Source: Halolamina sediminis (GTDB taxonomy: Archaea; Halobacteriota; Halobacteria; Halobacteriales; Haloferacaceae). From it: a DNA stretch of 64,000 nucleotides. The stretch is from NCBI RefSeq assembly GCF_001282785.1, contig NZ_CVUA01000001.1:2728001-2792000 (forward strand), written 5' to 3'. The position numbers and the translations under genes are program-made. The notes under the pieces are model-generated. The model had not been told where the DNA came from, ran no database searches, and was given only the letters and a program-made list of their open reading frames with translations. Shown piece after piece: positions 52,870 to 61,464 of this stretch (position 1 is its first letter; every line of letters starts with the position of its first letter).

Positions 52870-53499
52870 ATGCGCGCCGTCTACTTCGACTGCGACGGGA
52901 CCCTCCTCACGCTCGACTGCTCCTACGACGACCTGTTCGAGACGGCCTGCGACGCCGTGAACGTCGACGCCACCCCGGACCTCCAAGCGACCTACGCCGA
53001 GGCGTTCTTCGAGGCGTTCGAGTCGTTCCACCCCGATCCCTATCGCGCCGGGATGGCCGCCGCCGTCGAATCCAGCGATCTCGACGCCGACCCCGACGCA
53101 CTCCGGGACGCCTACGTCGACGCCGAAGTCGCTGCCGCCACCCCCGCCGACGGAGCCCGCGACGCGATCGAGGCGTTCGACGGCGCCGACACCGCGCTGG
53201 GCCTGCTCACCAACGGCGTGACCGACGTCCAGCGCCGGAAACTGGCCTCTGTCGGGCTGTTCGACCGCTTCGACGTCTACCTGCCGAGCTACGAGATCGA
53301 GGCGCACAAGCCCGATCCCGCGATCTTCGAGGCGGCACGGGAACGACTGGACGCCGAGGAGTACGTCTACGTCGGCGACTCGCTGGAGCACGACGCGCTA
53401 CCCGCGCGGGAGGCCGGGTTCCTCGCGGTACACGTCGACGCGGAGGCCGAGTCGGGGATCGTGCGCGTCGACGGGCTTGGGACGCTCGCGCGGCTCTGA
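52870..53499 (+). CDS. HAD superfamily hydrolase (phosphatase-like)
   Basis: A 209-residue protein with the HAD motifs: motif I FDCDGTLLTLD (Asp7, Asp9), motif II LGLLTNGV, motif III lysine in IEAHKPDPAIFEAA and motif IV VGDSLEHDALPA. A helical cap sits between motifs I and II. It dephosphorylates small phosphorylated metabolites or acts as a phosphoglycolate-type phosphatase; the exact substrate is unknown. The start at 52870 was chosen for the typical N-terminal strand MRAVYFDCDGT. Confidence 0.9.
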   Translation: MRAVYFDCDGTLLTLDCSYDDLFETACDAVNVDATPDLQATYAEAFFEAFESFHPDPYRAGMAAAVESSDLDADPDALRDAYVDAEVAAATPADGARDAIEAFDGADTALGLLTNGVTDVQRRKLASVGLFDRFDVYLPSYEIEAHKPDPAIFEAARERLDAEEYVYVGDSLEHDALPAREAGFLAVHVDAEAESGIVRVDGLGTLARL

Positions 53500-55209
53500 C
53501 TACGCCTCGTCCATCGGGAACTGCACCTCGACGCGCGTGCCGCCGTCGGCCGGCGTGTCGATGTCGACCGTCGCCCCCAGCAGCGTCACGCCCCAGTGGA
53601 CCGACCAGAGACCGAGCCCGCTGCCGTGTTCGAGCGCCGTCTCCCCGCCCGAGCGCAGCACCGCCACCTCGTGTTCGGGGATCCCCGGGCCGGCGTCGGT
53701 CACGACGAGCCGGGCGACAGCGTCGCCGGCGGTCAGCGACACCGTCACCGGCTCGTCGCCGTGCTGGATCGCGTTCTCGACGAGGTTCTCGACGACCGCC
53801 GCGAAGGCGCGATCGACGCCGTGGAACGGCAGCGTGTCGGCGATGTCGGTCCGAACGGTCGCGTCGGGCGCCTCGCTGAAGACGTCCCTGAGCACCGAGC
53901 GGGTGAGATCGGCGGCGTCGAACGCGGTCTCCTCGGCGTCGAGAAACGCCTCCACCTGCCGTGCGTTCTCGCCGAGGTCGGACAGCTGTCGAGCGTTCTC
54001 CTCGATGTGCTGGACCATCTCGCGCTCCTCGCCATCGAGGCGGCCGGCGAGGGTCTCGGCGTAGCCGAGTACGACGGTGAGATCGTTCCGGAGGTTGTGT
54101 CTGAGCACGCGGTTCAGCACCTCGACGCGCTGGCGCTGACGCTCCCGGACGGTCACGTCCGAGAGCACGACCGTGTAGCCAACGCGGGTCCCGCTGGGGT
54201 CGGTCAGCGGCGACGTCGACACCGCGTACGTCCGGCGCCCCGTCCCGTCACTGGTGTCGATCTCGACCGTCTCACGGGCGGGGGCGTCCTCGCTCTCGCC
54301 GCCGTCGGCCGCCTCGTCGACGCCGACCGGAAGGTCGAGGAACGCGGCGAGCGGACGATCGCGCACGCTTTCGGCATCGACGCCCAGCACCCCCTCGGCC
54401 GCGGGGTTGAGCCGGACGACATACTGATCGAGCGAGAGCACGATGATCGGATCGGCGAGGTCGTCGATCGCGGTCCGCTCGGCGGCGCGGCTCGTCGTCG
54501 GGTTCCGCTCGAACATCTCGGCTCGGTCGAACGCGTAGGCGTCCAGCACGAGATGCGGGACGAACATCAGGGGCGCGAGCTGGAGCTGGGGCACGGCGCC
54601 GATCTCCAGCGTCCACGCGACGAGCGCGAACCCCGGCGGCAGCGAGCTCAGCGCGACGGCGGCGCTCTCCCGGCGGTAGAGCGGGCCGTAGCTGAGCAGG
54701 GTGTCCACGAGAAGGAAGACCGCGCTGGCGACCAGTACGGTCTCGACGGCGACGACGAGGTACGCCCACGGGCTGAACGCGTACGAGACCGTCGCGACGC
54801 CAAAGGCGGGATCGATCTCGAACCCGGTCCAGAACCACCCGAGGATTGGGTTAGTGACCACCAGCACGGTCGAGAAGATCCCGAAGCCGACGATCGCCCC
54901 GAACAGGCGGCTCCGGAGCACGTCGCTCCGGCCGGTGTACTCCAGCGCGAAGCCGAGGAAGGTGACCCCAGTCCAGACGATCCCGAGCCACATCGTCGCC
55001 TCCAGCGCGGCCCGGAGCGACGGATCCCGCACGAGCAAGCCGAACCCGTAGGAGAGACACCACGTCGCCTGCGCGGCGAACACGCCGAGGAACCAGCCGA
55101 CACCGGGTCGCCCTCGGTGTTGCCGGATCCGCCACGCGAGCGCGAGTGCCCCCGCTCCGCCGGCGATCGAGCCGAGGACGGGCCACGGAGGGAAGAGATC
55201 GAACGCCAT
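53500..55209 (-). CDS. Membrane sensor histidine kinase with PAS domain
   Basis: A 569-residue protein. Residues about 1-220 contain seven membrane helices of the haloarchaeal histidine-kinase N-terminal type. A PAS domain follows (AERTAIDDLADPIIVLSLDQY, GVLGVDAESVRDRPLAAFLD). The H-box is RVLRHNLRNDLTVVLGYAE, and the HATPase has N-box ENLVENAIQHGDEPV and G-boxes VTDAGPGIPEHE and GSGLGLWSVHW. It should phosphorylate a response regulator after sensing an unknown signal, but no receiver gene is adjacent. It ends at the base following the HAD stop. Confidence 0.92.
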   Translation of the reverse strand: MAFDLFPPWPVLGSIAGGAGALALAWRIRQHRGRPGVGWFLGVFAAQATWCLSYGFGLLVRDPSLRAALEATMWLGIVWTGVTFLGFALEYTGRSDVLRSRLFGAIVGFGIFSTVLVVTNPILGWFWTGFEIDPAFGVATVSYAFSPWAYLVVAVETVLVASAVFLLVDTLLSYGPLYRRESAAVALSSLPPGFALVAWTLEIGAVPQLQLAPLMFVPHLVLDAYAFDRAEMFERNPTTSRAAERTAIDDLADPIIVLSLDQYVVRLNPAAEGVLGVDAESVRDRPLAAFLDLPVGVDEAADGGESEDAPARETVEIDTSDGTGRRTYAVSTSPLTDPSGTRVGYTVVLSDVTVRERQRQRVEVLNRVLRHNLRNDLTVVLGYAETLAGRLDGEEREMVQHIEENARQLSDLGENARQVEAFLDAEETAFDAADLTRSVLRDVFSEAPDATVRTDIADTLPFHGVDRAFAAVVENLVENAIQHGDEPVTVSLTAGDAVARLVVTDAGPGIPEHEVAVLRSGGETALEHGSGLGLWSVHWGVTLLGATVDIDTPADGGTRVEVQFPMDEA

Positions 55210-55370
55210 CTGTGGGCCACGACGGAGAGCGGTGGGGTAAAGCTGTCGTGGTGGGTGCTATGCTGCCGTTCACCCCGTCGAACACCCGAGAAAACGCCGT
55301 CACTGTGGATGAGAAGCAACGCATCGGTCGGAGGCGGCGGTATCGAGGGGGCGGCTCGATCCCCACTCGC

Positions 55371-55958
55371 TCAGGCGTGGCGCTCGATGACGTGTTTCGC
55401 CGCTTGGGCCTTCTCTTTCCAGCCGTAGCCTGCCTCGTACACGTGGCGCTTGCTGTCGACCAGCTCCGCCGGGCTGGACTCCTCGAACCCCCCACGGGCC
55501 CACGTGCCGGACTCCTCGAGCCACTCGAGCACCTTCTCGCGGGTCTCGGGCCACGTCAGCCCGACCATCTCGTACCACGCGATCATCGCGAAGATCGCGT
55601 TGTCGTGGCAGCCGGGGTAGGAGCCCCGGCGGTAGATGGTCCGCATCGGATCGGTAGTCGGCTCGGAGACCTGCTCGCGGTACGCCTCGGCGGTCAGGAG
55701 TTCGAGGCGACCGTTGGTGTCGGGCTGGACCCGGCCGCTGCGGCGGAGGTGTGAGAGCGCGGCCTGGTGGAGCGCGTCCCACTCCGGCGCCAGATCGCGG
55801 AGGTCGTCCTCCTCGCGGGCGCCGGCGGACAGGGGCGCGAGCACGTCGGCGTAGGCGCGCTCGACGGTCTGCCACTCCACGCCCTCGAAGCGACAGCCGG
55901 CGTCGTGGAGGCTGCTGGCGGCGTGGCAGTCGGGACAGGGGTAGTCGAACCGCGGCAC
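55371..55958 (-). CDS. Haloarchaeal conserved protein with N-terminal zinc-finger motif
   Basis: A 195-residue protein starting MPRFDYPCPDCHAASSLHDAGC; the CPDC pair and a further Cys are zinc-ligand candidates. The C-terminal part is helical with YRRGSYPGCHDNAIFAMIAWYE and GLTWPETREKVLEWLEE. I believe similar proteins are annotated DUF7474, but could not check. Function is unknown. The spacer to the histidine kinase gene is 161 bases and has nothing I could identify. Confidence 0.7.
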   Translation of the reverse strand: MPRFDYPCPDCHAASSLHDAGCRFEGVEWQTVERAYADVLAPLSAGAREEDDLRDLAPEWDALHQAALSHLRRSGRVQPDTNGRLELLTAEAYREQVSEPTTDPMRTIYRRGSYPGCHDNAIFAMIAWYEMVGLTWPETREKVLEWLEESGTWARGGFEESSPAELVDSKRHVYEAGYGWKEKAQAAKHVIERHA

Positions 55959-56003
55959 AGGCCTCCGTACCGCATCGCCCGCCTTAGAGTCCCCGGTCGG
56001 CGC

Positions 56004-56951
56004 TCACTGTTTGGGCTCGATGTAGATGGTCGAGACGCGGCTGTCGACGGCCTCGAGGTCGGCCTCGATCTCGTGGATCGCGTCGTCGATCGCCTCGGCC
56101 GCGAGGTCCGGGTCGACGCTGACCTCGACGGCGACCATCGCGTTCTGGGGGCCGAAGAAGACGGTCCGGAACGAGTCGACGTGGACGACTGCCGGGTGGT
56201 CGGTGACGACGCTCTGGAGTTCGCGCTCGACGTCCGCCGGGAGGCTCTCACCCAGCAGCAGGCGCTTGTTCTCCCACGCCAGCGCGATAGCGAACCCCAT
56301 CAGCAGGAGGCCGATGATCGCGGCGGAGATGGCGTCGTAGATGCCGTTGCCCGTGTACCGCGAGAGCACGACGCCGACCAGCGCGATCGCCGCCCCCGCC
56401 AGCGCGATCGTGTCCTCGGTGAACGCCGTCAGCGTGGTCACGTCGCTGGTCTTGTCGAACGCCTCGCGGATCGAACCCCACCCGAACTCGGTCATCTGCC
56501 GCTGGAGTTCGGCGTTTGCCTTCGCCAGTGCCCACGTCTCGAACACGATCGCCCCCGAGAGCACGACGACGTTGAGCCAGAACGTCTCGACCCGGGCGCC
56601 GACGACGGGGACGGTGAACTTCCCGGCCTCGACGTGGCCGGCGGTCTGGATCGCGTGGATCCCGTGGTTCAGGCTCTCCCAGCCCGCGATCCCGAACAGG
56701 AGCACGGAGACGAGGAAGGCGTAGAAGAACTGGGCCTTCCCGTAGCCAAAGGGGTGCTCGCGGCTGGAGTCCTTCTTCGAGTAGCGGATGCCGATGAGGA
56801 GGAACACCTGATTGCCGGTGTCAGAGATGGAGTGATACGTCTCGGAGAGCATCGACGGGCTCCCGGTCAGCAGGAAGCCGACGAACTTCATGATCGCGAT
56901 GGCGCCGTTGGCGATCAACGCCGCCAGCACGACGCCAGTGCTGCTAGCCAT
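56004..56951 (-). CDS. Cation diffusion facilitator (CDF) transporter
   Basis: A 315-residue protein with six membrane helices. The site in helix 2 reads SETYHSISDTGNQ (HxxxD). In helix 5 the usual HxxxD is altered: TAFTEDTIALAG, so the fourth ligand is Glu/Asp-based, as in ZnT9-like CDF members. The C-terminal cytoplasmic domain ends VDSRVSTIYIEPKQ. Such proteins export Zn2+, Mn2+ or another divalent metal in exchange for protons. The start is the ATG at 56951; the longer upstream reading is antisense to the phosphoesterase gene. Confidence 0.9.
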   Translation of the reverse strand: MASSTGVVLAALIANGAIAIMKFVGFLLTGSPSMLSETYHSISDTGNQVFLLIGIRYSKKDSSREHPFGYGKAQFFYAFLVSVLLFGIAGWESLNHGIHAIQTAGHVEAGKFTVPVVGARVETFWLNVVVLSGAIVFETWALAKANAELQRQMTEFGWGSIREAFDKTSDVTTLTAFTEDTIALAGAAIALVGVVLSRYTGNGIYDAISAAIIGLLLMGFAIALAWENKRLLLGESLPADVERELQSVVTDHPAVVHVDSFRTVFFGPQNAMVAVEVSVDPDLAAEAIDDAIHEIEADLEAVDSRVSTIYIEPKQ

Positions 56952-57041
56952 GGTCGAGCCGTCACGAGACAGCGCCTTATCGGTGTCGCCGGCAGCTGCA
57001 AGCCCACACCGCTTTTCCCGGCCGGGCGCGGAGAACGGTCC

Positions 57042-57599
57042 ATGCTCGTCGTGCTCTCCGACACCCACCGCACCGAAGGGACCGGGCTCGTCGGTGCTGC
57101 GGCCGACGCGGTCGACGACGCCGATCTGGTGCTCCACGCCGGCGACTTCACGACCGAGGCCGTCCTCGACGCGTTCCACGACGTCGCCGAGCGACGCTCG
57201 GCTGGCAGTCAGACGCAGTCTGACGACGCCGCGGCCGACCTGCGCGCGGTGTACGGCAACCGGGACAGTGACGCGGTGACCGACCGGCTGCCCGAGGCAA
57301 CGACGCTCTCCTACGCGGGCGTCCGCATCGCCGCCACCCACCGCCAGCGCGGTGGGGCGACCGGGCTGGCCATGTTCGGGCGCGAACGCGGCGCCGACCT
57401 CGTCGTCTCGGGGCACACCCACCGCCCCCTCGTCGATCAGGCGGGGTCGGTGACGCTGCTCAACCCCGGGAGCCACGCCGACCCGCGGGGGGCGAGACAG
57501 TCGTTCGCCGTACTCGAACCGACGGAGGACGGACTGAACGGGCGACTCACGACGGTCGGCGGCGAGACGTTCGACCGCTTCACGGTCGAGAACGAGTAG
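57042..57599 (+). CDS. YfcE/MJ0936-type metallophosphoesterase
   Basis: A 185-residue calcineurin-like phosphoesterase. The metal-binding motifs are clear: LSDTHRT, LHAGDFT, YGNRDSD, ATHRQR and GHTHRP. Members hydrolyse phosphodiesters or small phosphomonoesters with Mn2+. It is divergent from the CDF gene; the 90-base spacer is GC-rich with a TTTT run near 57013-57016. The substrate is unknown. Confidence 0.92.
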   Translation: MLVVLSDTHRTEGTGLVGAAADAVDDADLVLHAGDFTTEAVLDAFHDVAERRSAGSQTQSDDAAADLRAVYGNRDSDAVTDRLPEATTLSYAGVRIAATHRQRGGATGLAMFGRERGADLVVSGHTHRPLVDQAGSVTLLNPGSHADPRGARQSFAVLEPTEDGLNGRLTTVGGETFDRFTVENE

Positions 57600-57710
57600 C
57601 GCCCTGCGAGGCGTGTTGGAGGGCCGAAGCAGGGACACCCGACGCTTGGATCGGATACTTCAAAGTGGTTAGGTAAGCACAAAGAGCCGTTTTACCGATC
57701 CGTTCGCGGC

Positions 57711-59681
57711 TCAGAACTTCTCCAGCAGGTCCCGGTAGAACCCGTCATCGCTGTCGCCCGCGAGCTTCTCGACGATGAGTTCGGGGGTCGACCGCGCGAG
57801 GTGGTCTTTCTTCGGCGAGCGGTCGACGCGGAGCTCGCCGTCGACCAGCCCGACCGCTTCGATCCCGTCGACCGCCACCTCGAAGCTCGCCGCCTCCCGG
57901 ATGCCGTCGGCGAGGTGGGAGACGAACACGGCGCTTGCCCCCTGGTCGTGGAGCTCTTCGAGGATGCCGGCGATGATCTTCGCGGAGGCGCCGGGCTCGG
58001 TGATCGACTCCAGCTCGTCGACGAGCACGAGCCGACCGTCCGCGCCCTCCACGAGGTCGCCGAACTCCCGGAGCGTGCTCTCGAACGCGCCGGCGTCGAG
58101 GGTGCCCTGTGACTTGGCGTAGTAGTGCAGCTCCGAGACCTGCCCGACGCGGGCGTCCTCGGCGGGCACGGGCAGCCCCATGTGCGCGAGCACGACGAGC
58201 AGCCCGACGAGATCGAGCGTGGAGGTCTTGCCGCCGGAGTTCACCCCGGAGAGCAGCGTCACCCCCTCGACGCCGTAGTCGACGGGGTCGACCTCGTCGA
58301 ACGGCACGTCCAGTAACGGTGAGCGGCCGCCCTCGATCTCGAACCCCTCGCCGGCGATGGTGGGCATCGTGCAGTCGAAGTCGCGGGCGAACCGCGACAC
58401 CGCCAGCTCCACGTCGAGCTCCAGCGCCGCGTCGACCATCGACGCCACGGGCTCGCGGAGCGCCCGAAGTTCGGCCGCCAGTTCGGTCTCGAGCTGGTTC
58501 GCCCGACGATCCCGGTCGGCGGTCAGCTCGGTCCGGAGCCGGGAGACCGCCTCCTCGTTGTGTTCCAGCGGGAACGAGGGCTCGCCGCCGAAGATCCGCT
58601 CGACGAACTCCGCCTCGCCCGAATCGAGGTCGAGGCTCTCGACGACGTGCTCGCGGGCGAGTTCGACCGCCCGGTCGTAGTCGTCGGCCAGTTCGCGGGA
58701 GAGCAGCGAGTCGACCCGGGCGCCCTGCTCGACCAGCGAGAGGAAGTCGGTCCCCTCGATGGTCACGTCGCGCTCGCCGATAGCGTCCCGCAGGTGGTCG
58801 TTGCCGACCGACTCCGCGGTGCTCACGGCGGCGTCGAGGTCGTCGACCGCCACCGAGAGGCGATCGAGCTCCTCGTCGCCGACGATGCCGCCGTCCTCGT
58901 CGACGCGTTCGAGCGCCGCGCGCAGCGAGTCGAGGTCGCAGTCCGGCTCCGTGCCCGCGATCTCGTGGACCGCAGCGGCGGCGAGCAGCCGCTCGCGGTT
59001 GTCGGCGAAGAACGTGAGCGTCCGTTCGGGGACGAACTCCTCGGGGCGCTCCAGCGCGTCCGGGACGACGCGCACGTCGCCCTCCACGTCGATGCCGGCG
59101 AACTCCGCGTCGAGCACGTACACCGTCGAGTACGAGCGGCCGAGCTCGCCGAGTTCGCGGCGGTCGTCGATCACCTCGACGGGCAGTTCGGGCAGCGCCT
59201 CCTTCGCTTCGGCGTAGCGCTCGGCATCGGCCGTCGCGACACAACGCTCCCGGACCCGGATCCCCTCGGCGGGTTCGAGCGGTTCGACGCCGGCGAGTGC
59301 GTCGAGCAGTTCGGGGTCGGGGTCGCGCTCCATCGCCCGCGTCGCGAACGTGCGGACCTCCTCGATTCGGGACCGTTCGGTGCTGGGGAAAAAGGTCGCC
59401 AGCCGCTTCTCGCCGTACGTGGTAACCGCCCGTTCCTGTAGCAGGCCGAGCGCGTCGTCGTAGATCTCCCGCGCCCGGTCGGTGGCGAGGAAACCGCCGT
59501 CGTCGCCGTGTTCCCGACGGATGGCGCCGCGGGCGATCGCCGCGGCGCGGCCCTCGGAGATGTCCGGCGAGCGGGCGATCGCGGCCACGTCGCCGCGCCG
59601 GAGCGCGCCCTCGGCGTCGTCGAGTTTGGCCAGCGAGGCGGCCGTCTTCTCCCCCACCCCCGGGATGGCCGTGAACTCCAT
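57711..59681 (-). CDS. MutS-family ATPase with N-terminal HhH segment
   Basis: A 656-residue protein. It starts with a helix-hairpin-helix region (MEFTAIPGVGEKTAASLAKL). A core/clamp-like region follows (residues about 170-460, highly acidic). The MutS ATPase domain has Walker A LLSGVNSGGKTSTLDL near residue 475, and LVLVDELESITEPGA and AVFVSHLADGI follow. The mismatch-reading F-x-E motif of MutS1 and the Smr nuclease domain of bacterial MutS2 are both absent. It may therefore act in recombination or structure-specific DNA processing rather than mismatch repair. The start is the ATG at 59681. Confidence 0.88.
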   Translation of the reverse strand: MEFTAIPGVGEKTAASLAKLDDAEGALRRGDVAAIARSPDISEGRAAAIARGAIRREHGDDGGFLATDRAREIYDDALGLLQERAVTTYGEKRLATFFPSTERSRIEEVRTFATRAMERDPDPELLDALAGVEPLEPAEGIRVRERCVATADAERYAEAKEALPELPVEVIDDRRELGELGRSYSTVYVLDAEFAGIDVEGDVRVVPDALERPEEFVPERTLTFFADNRERLLAAAAVHEIAGTEPDCDLDSLRAALERVDEDGGIVGDEELDRLSVAVDDLDAAVSTAESVGNDHLRDAIGERDVTIEGTDFLSLVEQGARVDSLLSRELADDYDRAVELAREHVVESLDLDSGEAEFVERIFGGEPSFPLEHNEEAVSRLRTELTADRDRRANQLETELAAELRALREPVASMVDAALELDVELAVSRFARDFDCTMPTIAGEGFEIEGGRSPLLDVPFDEVDPVDYGVEGVTLLSGVNSGGKTSTLDLVGLLVVLAHMGLPVPAEDARVGQVSELHYYAKSQGTLDAGAFESTLREFGDLVEGADGRLVLVDELESITEPGASAKIIAGILEELHDQGASAVFVSHLADGIREAASFEVAVDGIEAVGLVDGELRVDRSPKKDHLARSTPELIVEKLAGDSDDGFYRDLLEKF

Positions 59682-59781
59682 TCGGCCCGGGGTTCCGCGC
59701 CATCGGGCAAAAGCGTGTGGTTCGGCGAGGGTCGCAAATCCCGGCGGTGTTAAGTGGTCTCCCGCCGTCCCTTCTGTCGAT

Positions 59782-60114
59782 ATGGGGGATCGACTCGTCC
59801 AGGCCGGAACCGTGTTCACCGGGTTCCTCGGCGTCGCGCTCGTCGTCTTCGGCGGCTACCGCGTCCGGTACGGGACCGGAACGGTGGAGGAGCTGCTGGC
59901 GCTGGCGTTCCTCGGCGTCGCGATCGTCGCGGGCTACCGGTCGCTGGCGATCCACTCCGGGCCGCGGATCAACGCCGTCAGCAACACCGCGCTGTTTCTC
60001 GGCGCCGCCGCGGCGTACGGCGGGGGTGTGAACCTCGGCGTCGACGCCGTCGCGACGGCGGGGCAGGCGCTGTTCGTGATCGCCGTCGCGTACTTCGTGG
60101 TCCGGCTGGACTGA
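59782..60114 (+). CDS. Small membrane protein, four predicted helices
   Basis: A 110-residue protein of unknown function. The hydrophobic segments are VFTGFLGVALVVFGGYRV, LLALAFLGVAIVAGY, VSNTALFLGAAAAYGGG and ALFVIAVAYFVVRLD. The ATG at 59782 is preceded by a short spacer and the convergent/divergent MutS gene. I do not recognise the family; similar short polytopic proteins are common in haloarchaea. Confidence 0.7.
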   Translation: MGDRLVQAGTVFTGFLGVALVVFGGYRVRYGTGTVEELLALAFLGVAIVAGYRSLAIHSGPRINAVSNTALFLGAAAAYGGGVNLGVDAVATAGQALFVIAVAYFVVRLD

Positions 60115-60150
60115 GTCGGGACTGGTCTCGCTCTCCTGGGTAAACTCTCG

Positions 60151-60603
60151 CTACTCCTCGATCCGGCGGAGCGTCGCCGCCACGTCGTCCGGCGTCGCGC
60201 CCGGGGCGTCCTCGACGCGGTGGTCGGGGACGAAGATCGGCACGGGGTTCGCCCGGAGCGCGGTCCTGACCGTCTGGGCGTCGTCCTCGTCGTCCGGGTT
60301 GAGGTTCGCCATGTGGGCGACCTGTCGCGTGTTGCCGACCTCGCCGTAGGGGATCTGACAGACCGCATCGAGCACCGCGCGCTGGTCTGTCGGCACGGTG
60401 ATCGCCGTCTCCACGTCCTCGAACGCGTCCTCGTCGCCGTCGAGGTAGTCGAACACGCGGTCCAGGATCGGGTGCTCTGGCTCGGCGTCGTCCGGGATGC
60501 GCTCCGGGAACGACGCGTCGATCACCTGACTGCTGGCCACCGCGATCTGGACCGGACGGCCGAGGACATCGGACTCCCGTGCGTAGATGCCGGCGTCTTC
60601 CAT
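60151..60603 (-). CDS. Alkyltransferase-like (MGMT-family) protein lacking the catalytic cysteine
   Basis: A 150-residue protein aligned with O6-alkylguanine-DNA alkyltransferases. AVCQIPYGEVGNTRQVAHMA corresponds to the helix-turn-helix with the arginine finger. TALRANPVPIFVPDHRV corresponds to the NPxPIxxPCHRV active-site strand. The catalytic Cys is Asp here (PDHR). Alkyltransferase-like (ATL) proteins with Trp or Ala at this position bind alkylated DNA without repairing it and recruit nucleotide excision repair. An Asp at this site is a departure even from those. The start at 60603 is the family start. Confidence 0.85.
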   Translation of the reverse strand: MEDAGIYARESDVLGRPVQIAVASSQVIDASFPERIPDDAEPEHPILDRVFDYLDGDEDAFEDVETAITVPTDQRAVLDAVCQIPYGEVGNTRQVAHMANLNPDDEDDAQTVRTALRANPVPIFVPDHRVEDAPGATPDDVAATLRRIEE

Positions 60604-60690
60604 CGCTCGAACGGAGGGGGCTCGCGGCCTTGAACCCGGCGGCAGCGCCGGGGACGGGCGACCGGGGTCGCAAGCCTTTTGAACAGTTCC

Positions 60691-60708
60691 GTACATTAGT
60701 GTACAAGT
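60691..60708. promoter_or_regulatory. Candidate TRP-box palindrome at the trpC start
   Basis: GTACA at 60691-60695 and TGTAC at 60700-60704 form a perfect inverted repeat around TTAG, extended to TGTACA at 60700-60705, three bases before the trpC ATG. TGTACA is the consensus half-site bound by the TrpY repressor in methanogens. The element would overlap the transcription start if the mRNA is leaderless. An AT-rich TTTTGAACA at about 60677-60685 is the likely TATA region. Whether haloarchaea use a TrpY-like protein is not known to me. Confidence 0.5.
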
Positions 60709-61464
60709 ATGAACAGCAACGAGGTGGCGCCCGCGGTGCGGTCGATCCTCGACGCCGCCCGCGAGCGCCCCGGCGGGGCCGAGCGCGTGGCCGTCGAGGA
60801 CGCGCGGTCGCTCCCGGCGGCGTTCGCGGCCGTCGAGGCCGAGGGGCGGACCCCCGTCGTCGCCGAGGTGAAGCCGACCAGCCCGACGACCGAGGGCGAG
60901 AGCGACGCCGACCCCGTCGAACTGGCCGAGGCGATGGTCGCCGGCGGCGCCGCCGCACTCTCGGTGCTCACCGAGCCCGACCACTTCGGCGGCTCGGTCG
61001 AGCACTACGAGCGCGTCCGCGAGGCCGTCGACGTACCCGTGCTGCGCAAGGATTTCCTGCTGGAGGAGTCGCAGTTGGATGCGGTCCCAGCGGACGTGGT
61101 GTTGCTGATCGCGCGGTTCCTAGGCGACGACCTCGCGCCGATGATCGAGGCGGCACGCGAACGCGGGATGCAGGTGCTCGTTGAGGTCCACAGCGAGGCA
61201 GAGGTCGAGCGTGCGGTCGCGGCCGGCGCGGAGATCGTCGGCGTCAACAACCGCGATCTGGCGGCGTTGGAAGTCGATCTCCGAACGTTCGAGGAGGTCG
61301 CGCCCGCGGTGCCCGAGGACGCGACGCTGCTCGCGGAGTCGGGGATCTCGACGCCCGCCGAGGCGCGGCGGATGCGTGAGGCGGGCGCGGACGGCCTGCT
61401 GATCGGCACCGCTATCATGGACGGCGACCCACGAGAGAACACGAGCGAGTTCGTCAACGCATGA
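60709..61464 (+). CDS. trpC: Indole-3-glycerol-phosphate synthase
   Basis: A 251-residue TIM-barrel enzyme. Motifs visible are [64 protein letters not shown]-type strand and [16 protein letters not shown]. It closes the indole ring of indole-3-glycerol phosphate. The stop overlaps the trpB ATG by four bases (ATGA), so the operon is translationally coupled. Confidence 0.95.
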   Translation: MNSNEVAPAVRSILDAARERPGGAERVAVEDARSLPAAFAAVEAEGRTPVVAEVKPTSPTTEGESDADPVELAEAMVAGGAAALSVLTEPDHFGGSVEHYERVREAVDVPVLRKDFLLEESQLDAVPADVVLLIARFLGDDLAPMIEAARERGMQVLVEVHSEAEVERAVAAGAEIVGVNNRDLAALEVDLRTFEEVAPAVPEDATLLAESGISTPAEARRMREAGADGLLIGTAIMDGDPRENTSEFVNA

